From assembly GCA_003695725.1 (NCBI GenBank), contig RFHX01000126.1, positions 1 to 8,141 on the forward strand: DNA of 8,141 bases, in the 5' to 3' direction. The DNA comes from J061 sp003695725 [NCBI: Candidatus Schekmanbacteria bacterium] (GTDB taxonomy: Bacteria > Schekmanbacteria > GWA2-38-11). Of the stretch, positions 6,869 to 8,141 are shown piece after piece. The notes beneath the pieces were generated by a model that saw only the letters and a program-made list of their open reading frames with translations, was not told where the DNA came from and ran no database searches. Position 1 is the first letter of the stretch, and every line of letters starts with the position of its first letter. The translations under genes were made by a program, and so were the position numbers.

Positions 6869-7894
6869 ATGATTAAAATAGCAATTTTGGGAGCTTCGAG
6901 TCTTACATCGGAAGTCCTTATAAAGATACTTCTCAAGCATCCTCATACTGAAATCGTATTTCTTGAATCAGAGCATTTAAATGGCGTTAAAGTTTCAGAT
7001 GTCCACCCTTCCCTTTTAGGATTAACTGATTTAAAGCTAAAAAAACTCGATGAAGAGGTGATAATAAAAAAATGTGATGTCGTCTTTATGGCAAAGGACA
7101 ATGGCTATGCGCATAAGGCGGCAGGCAAATTTGTGAAAAATGGCATCAAGGTAATCGATTTGAGTGCGGACTTCAGGATAAAGAATGCAACAGTCCACAA
7201 AAAATGGTACGGCTTTGCCCACAAGGACAAAAGGCTTCTCAAAAAAGCGGTTTATGGATTACCTGAATTATACAGGGATAAAATCAAGAAAGCTTCAATT
7301 GTTGCAAATCCGGGCTGTTATCCCACAAGCATAATTCTCGCCTGCGCTCCTCTTCTGAAAGTAAATGTTGCAGACAGCGATGGAATATGTATTGCTTCAT
7401 CATCTGGCGTATCAGGTGCAGGAAGGAATCCAAAACCGGGAATGAATCTATTTATGGACAGCTATAGAAATATTTTTCCCTATAAGGTGACAGAGCACAG
7501 GCATACTCCCGAAATCGAACAGGTGCTTTCTGATATAAAAGAATCAACTGTAAAAGTCACTTTTATACCTCATCTTGTGCCAATTGACAGGGGGATACTT
7601 TCAACTATTTTCATCGATATGAAGAATAAAATATCTCTAAAAGAATTATTGGAGATATACAAAGAGTTTTATATAAATGATGCCTTTGTCAGAGTTTGTC
7701 CTCCCGGAAAATTCCCTTCAACAAAGAATGTGGAAGGTACCAATTTTTGTGAAATCAGTGCCGCAATAGACAATCACACGGGGAAATTAATTGTAATCTC
7801 AGCAATCGACAATCTTTTCAAGGGCGCCTCCGGACAGGCAGTCCAGAATATGAATCTTATGTGCGGTCTTGAAGAGGAAACTGGACTGCTTTAA
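6869..7894 (+). CDS. argC: N-acetyl-gamma-glutamyl-phosphate reductase
   Basis: Encodes 341 aa, normal for the family. The enzyme reduces N-acetylglutamyl phosphate with NADPH to the semialdehyde, the third step of arginine synthesis, in the cytoplasm. The N-terminal Rossmann part starts MIKIAILGAS. VIDLSADFRI (95-104) and YGLPELYR (129-136) are family stretches. ANPGCYPTS (146-154) carries the catalytic Cys150. SSGVSGAGRNPK (178-189), EHRHTPEIEQ (209-218) with the conserved His/Glu, FIPHLVPIDRGI (232-243) and NLFKGASGQAVQNMN (315-329) complete the pattern. Two normally strong motifs deviate: GASGYTG reads GASSLTS and the usual LPHG reads AKDNG. AAGGA lies 9 nt before the ATG. The gene stands alone, with a promoter upstream and a terminator at its stop. 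A lysine-pathway paralogue (LysY) is possible in principle, but no LysW or partner gene is visible. Confidence 0.93.
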   Translation: MIKIAILGASSLTSEVLIKILLKHPHTEIVFLESEHLNGVKVSDVHPSLLGLTDLKLKKLDEEVIIKKCDVVFMAKDNGYAHKAAGKFVKNGIKVIDLSADFRIKNATVHKKWYGFAHKDKRLLKKAVYGLPELYRDKIKKASIVANPGCYPTSIILACAPLLKVNVADSDGICIASSSGVSGAGRNPKPGMNLFMDSYRNIFPYKVTEHRHTPEIEQVLSDIKESTVKVTFIPHLVPIDRGILSTIFIDMKNKISLKELLEIYKEFYINDAFVRVCPPGKFPSTKNVEGTNFCEISAAIDNHTGKLIVISAIDNLFKGASGQAVQNMNLMCGLEEETGLL

Positions 7895-7938
7895 AAAAGG
7901 GGAAAAAGCAGACCCGACCCCTTTTCCCTCCCCTTTTT
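7893..7938. terminator. Hairpin terminator shared by argC and the convergent gene
   Basis: AAAAGGGG (7895-7902) pairs with CCCCTTTT (7918-7925) across a 15-nt loop. A second CCCCTTTTT copy (7930-7938) can pair instead with AAAAAGGGG (7894-7902). Read on the minus strand, the hairpin ends in a run of six T, a good intrinsic terminator for the gene ending at 7942. On the plus strand the T runs are TTTT and TTTTT, interrupted by C, so termination of argC may be weaker. The structure overlaps the last bases of the argC stop codon. Confidence 0.6.
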
Positions 7939-7941
7939 CTT

Positions 7942-8141
7942 CTAAAAGAACATCTCCGGTCCTTTTATAAATGCCAATATCCCATAAAATATAATTCCCA
8001 CTCCAATAAGAATCATAATTATTTGAATTATTTTCTCGGCATTCTCTTTTTCAATAAACTTTACAAGAATTTCATAAAATGATTTTGCTATAATTTTAGA
8101 TGTAAAAATATAGCCTAATCCAATAAAGATAAGTACTAATG
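7942..8141 (-). CDS. C-terminal end of an unrecognised membrane protein (partial)
   Basis: The minus strand is open from the window edge to a TAG at 7944-7942, giving 65 residues; the start lies beyond the window. The visible chain begins LVLIFIGLGYIFTSKIIAKS, continues through a charged amphipathic stretch (FYEILVKFIEKENAEKI), and then has a second hydrophobic segment (IIQIIMILIGVGIIFYGILA) before ending FIKGPEMFF. Two membrane segments joined by a charged loop of about 20 residues are therefore likely. The two hydrophobic segments resemble each other. I do not recognise the family. A real gene is supported by the open frame, its sensible membrane pattern and a terminator immediately after the stop; chance in AT-rich DNA cannot be excluded. 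It is convergent to argC and probably unrelated to the efflux operon. Confidence 0.6.
   Translation of the reverse strand, partial: LVLIFIGLGYIFTSKIIAKSFYEILVKFIEKENAEKIIQIIMILIGVGIIFYGILAFIKGPEMFF

Noticed and set aside
6752-6946. A 64-codon minus-strand frame across the argC start
   Set aside because: It overlaps argC antisense, has no ribosome site, and its Phe/Tyr/Asn/Lys-rich composition is that of translated AT-rich noncoding DNA.

Overview
The window is AT-rich and comes from a diderm (Gram-negative) bacterium: it encodes a complete tripartite efflux system with an outer-membrane channel, and every main gene has a purine-rich Shine-Dalgarno site. The lineage cannot be fixed from this sequence. 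A good sigma-54-type promoter match fits proteobacterial/Desulfobacterota/Nitrospirota-like groups among others, but that is inference.

Layout. About 80% of the window is one minus-strand operon, read from right to left. It runs from a TolC-family channel (cusC-like, 6426-5128) to a periplasmic adaptor (cusB, 5098-3686), a CusA-type heavy-metal RND pump (cusA, 3658-527) and a small secreted Met-rich protein (509-24). The gaps are only 17-29 nt, so co-transcription is very likely. Upstream, 6427-6868 is a gene-free divergent control region. It carries a sigma-54 -24/-12 match facing cusC, some weak repeats further upstream that could be activator sites, and a plausible sigma-70 promoter facing the other way. 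To the right, argC (6869-7894, plus strand) encodes N-acetyl-gamma-glutamyl-phosphate reductase and appears to be transcribed alone. It ends in a hairpin shared with a convergent minus-strand gene (7942 to beyond the window end), of which only the last 65 residues, a hydrophobic protein tail, are visible.

How the genes work together. CusA keeps the three-Met periplasmic site, the Met pairs of the membrane relay and the Asp/Glu/Lys proton relay of the Cu(I)/Ag(I) pump. CusB keeps the N-terminal Met metal site. The expected substrate is therefore Cu(I) and/or Ag(I), taken from the periplasm and expelled through the TolC-like duct. No CusF is present. In its place the window has two other Met-rich elements: a Met/Asp/His tail on CusB and the separate secreted protein ending the operon, which has 18 Met in its mature chain. 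They may bind or hand over metal to the pump. No metal-sensing regulator lies in the window. The promoter type predicts an NtrC-family (ZraR-like) activator encoded elsewhere.

The most interesting points are this apparent replacement of CusF by Met-rich elements, the sigma-54 promoter and the altered entry Met pair in CusA. The rest is ordinary metabolism.
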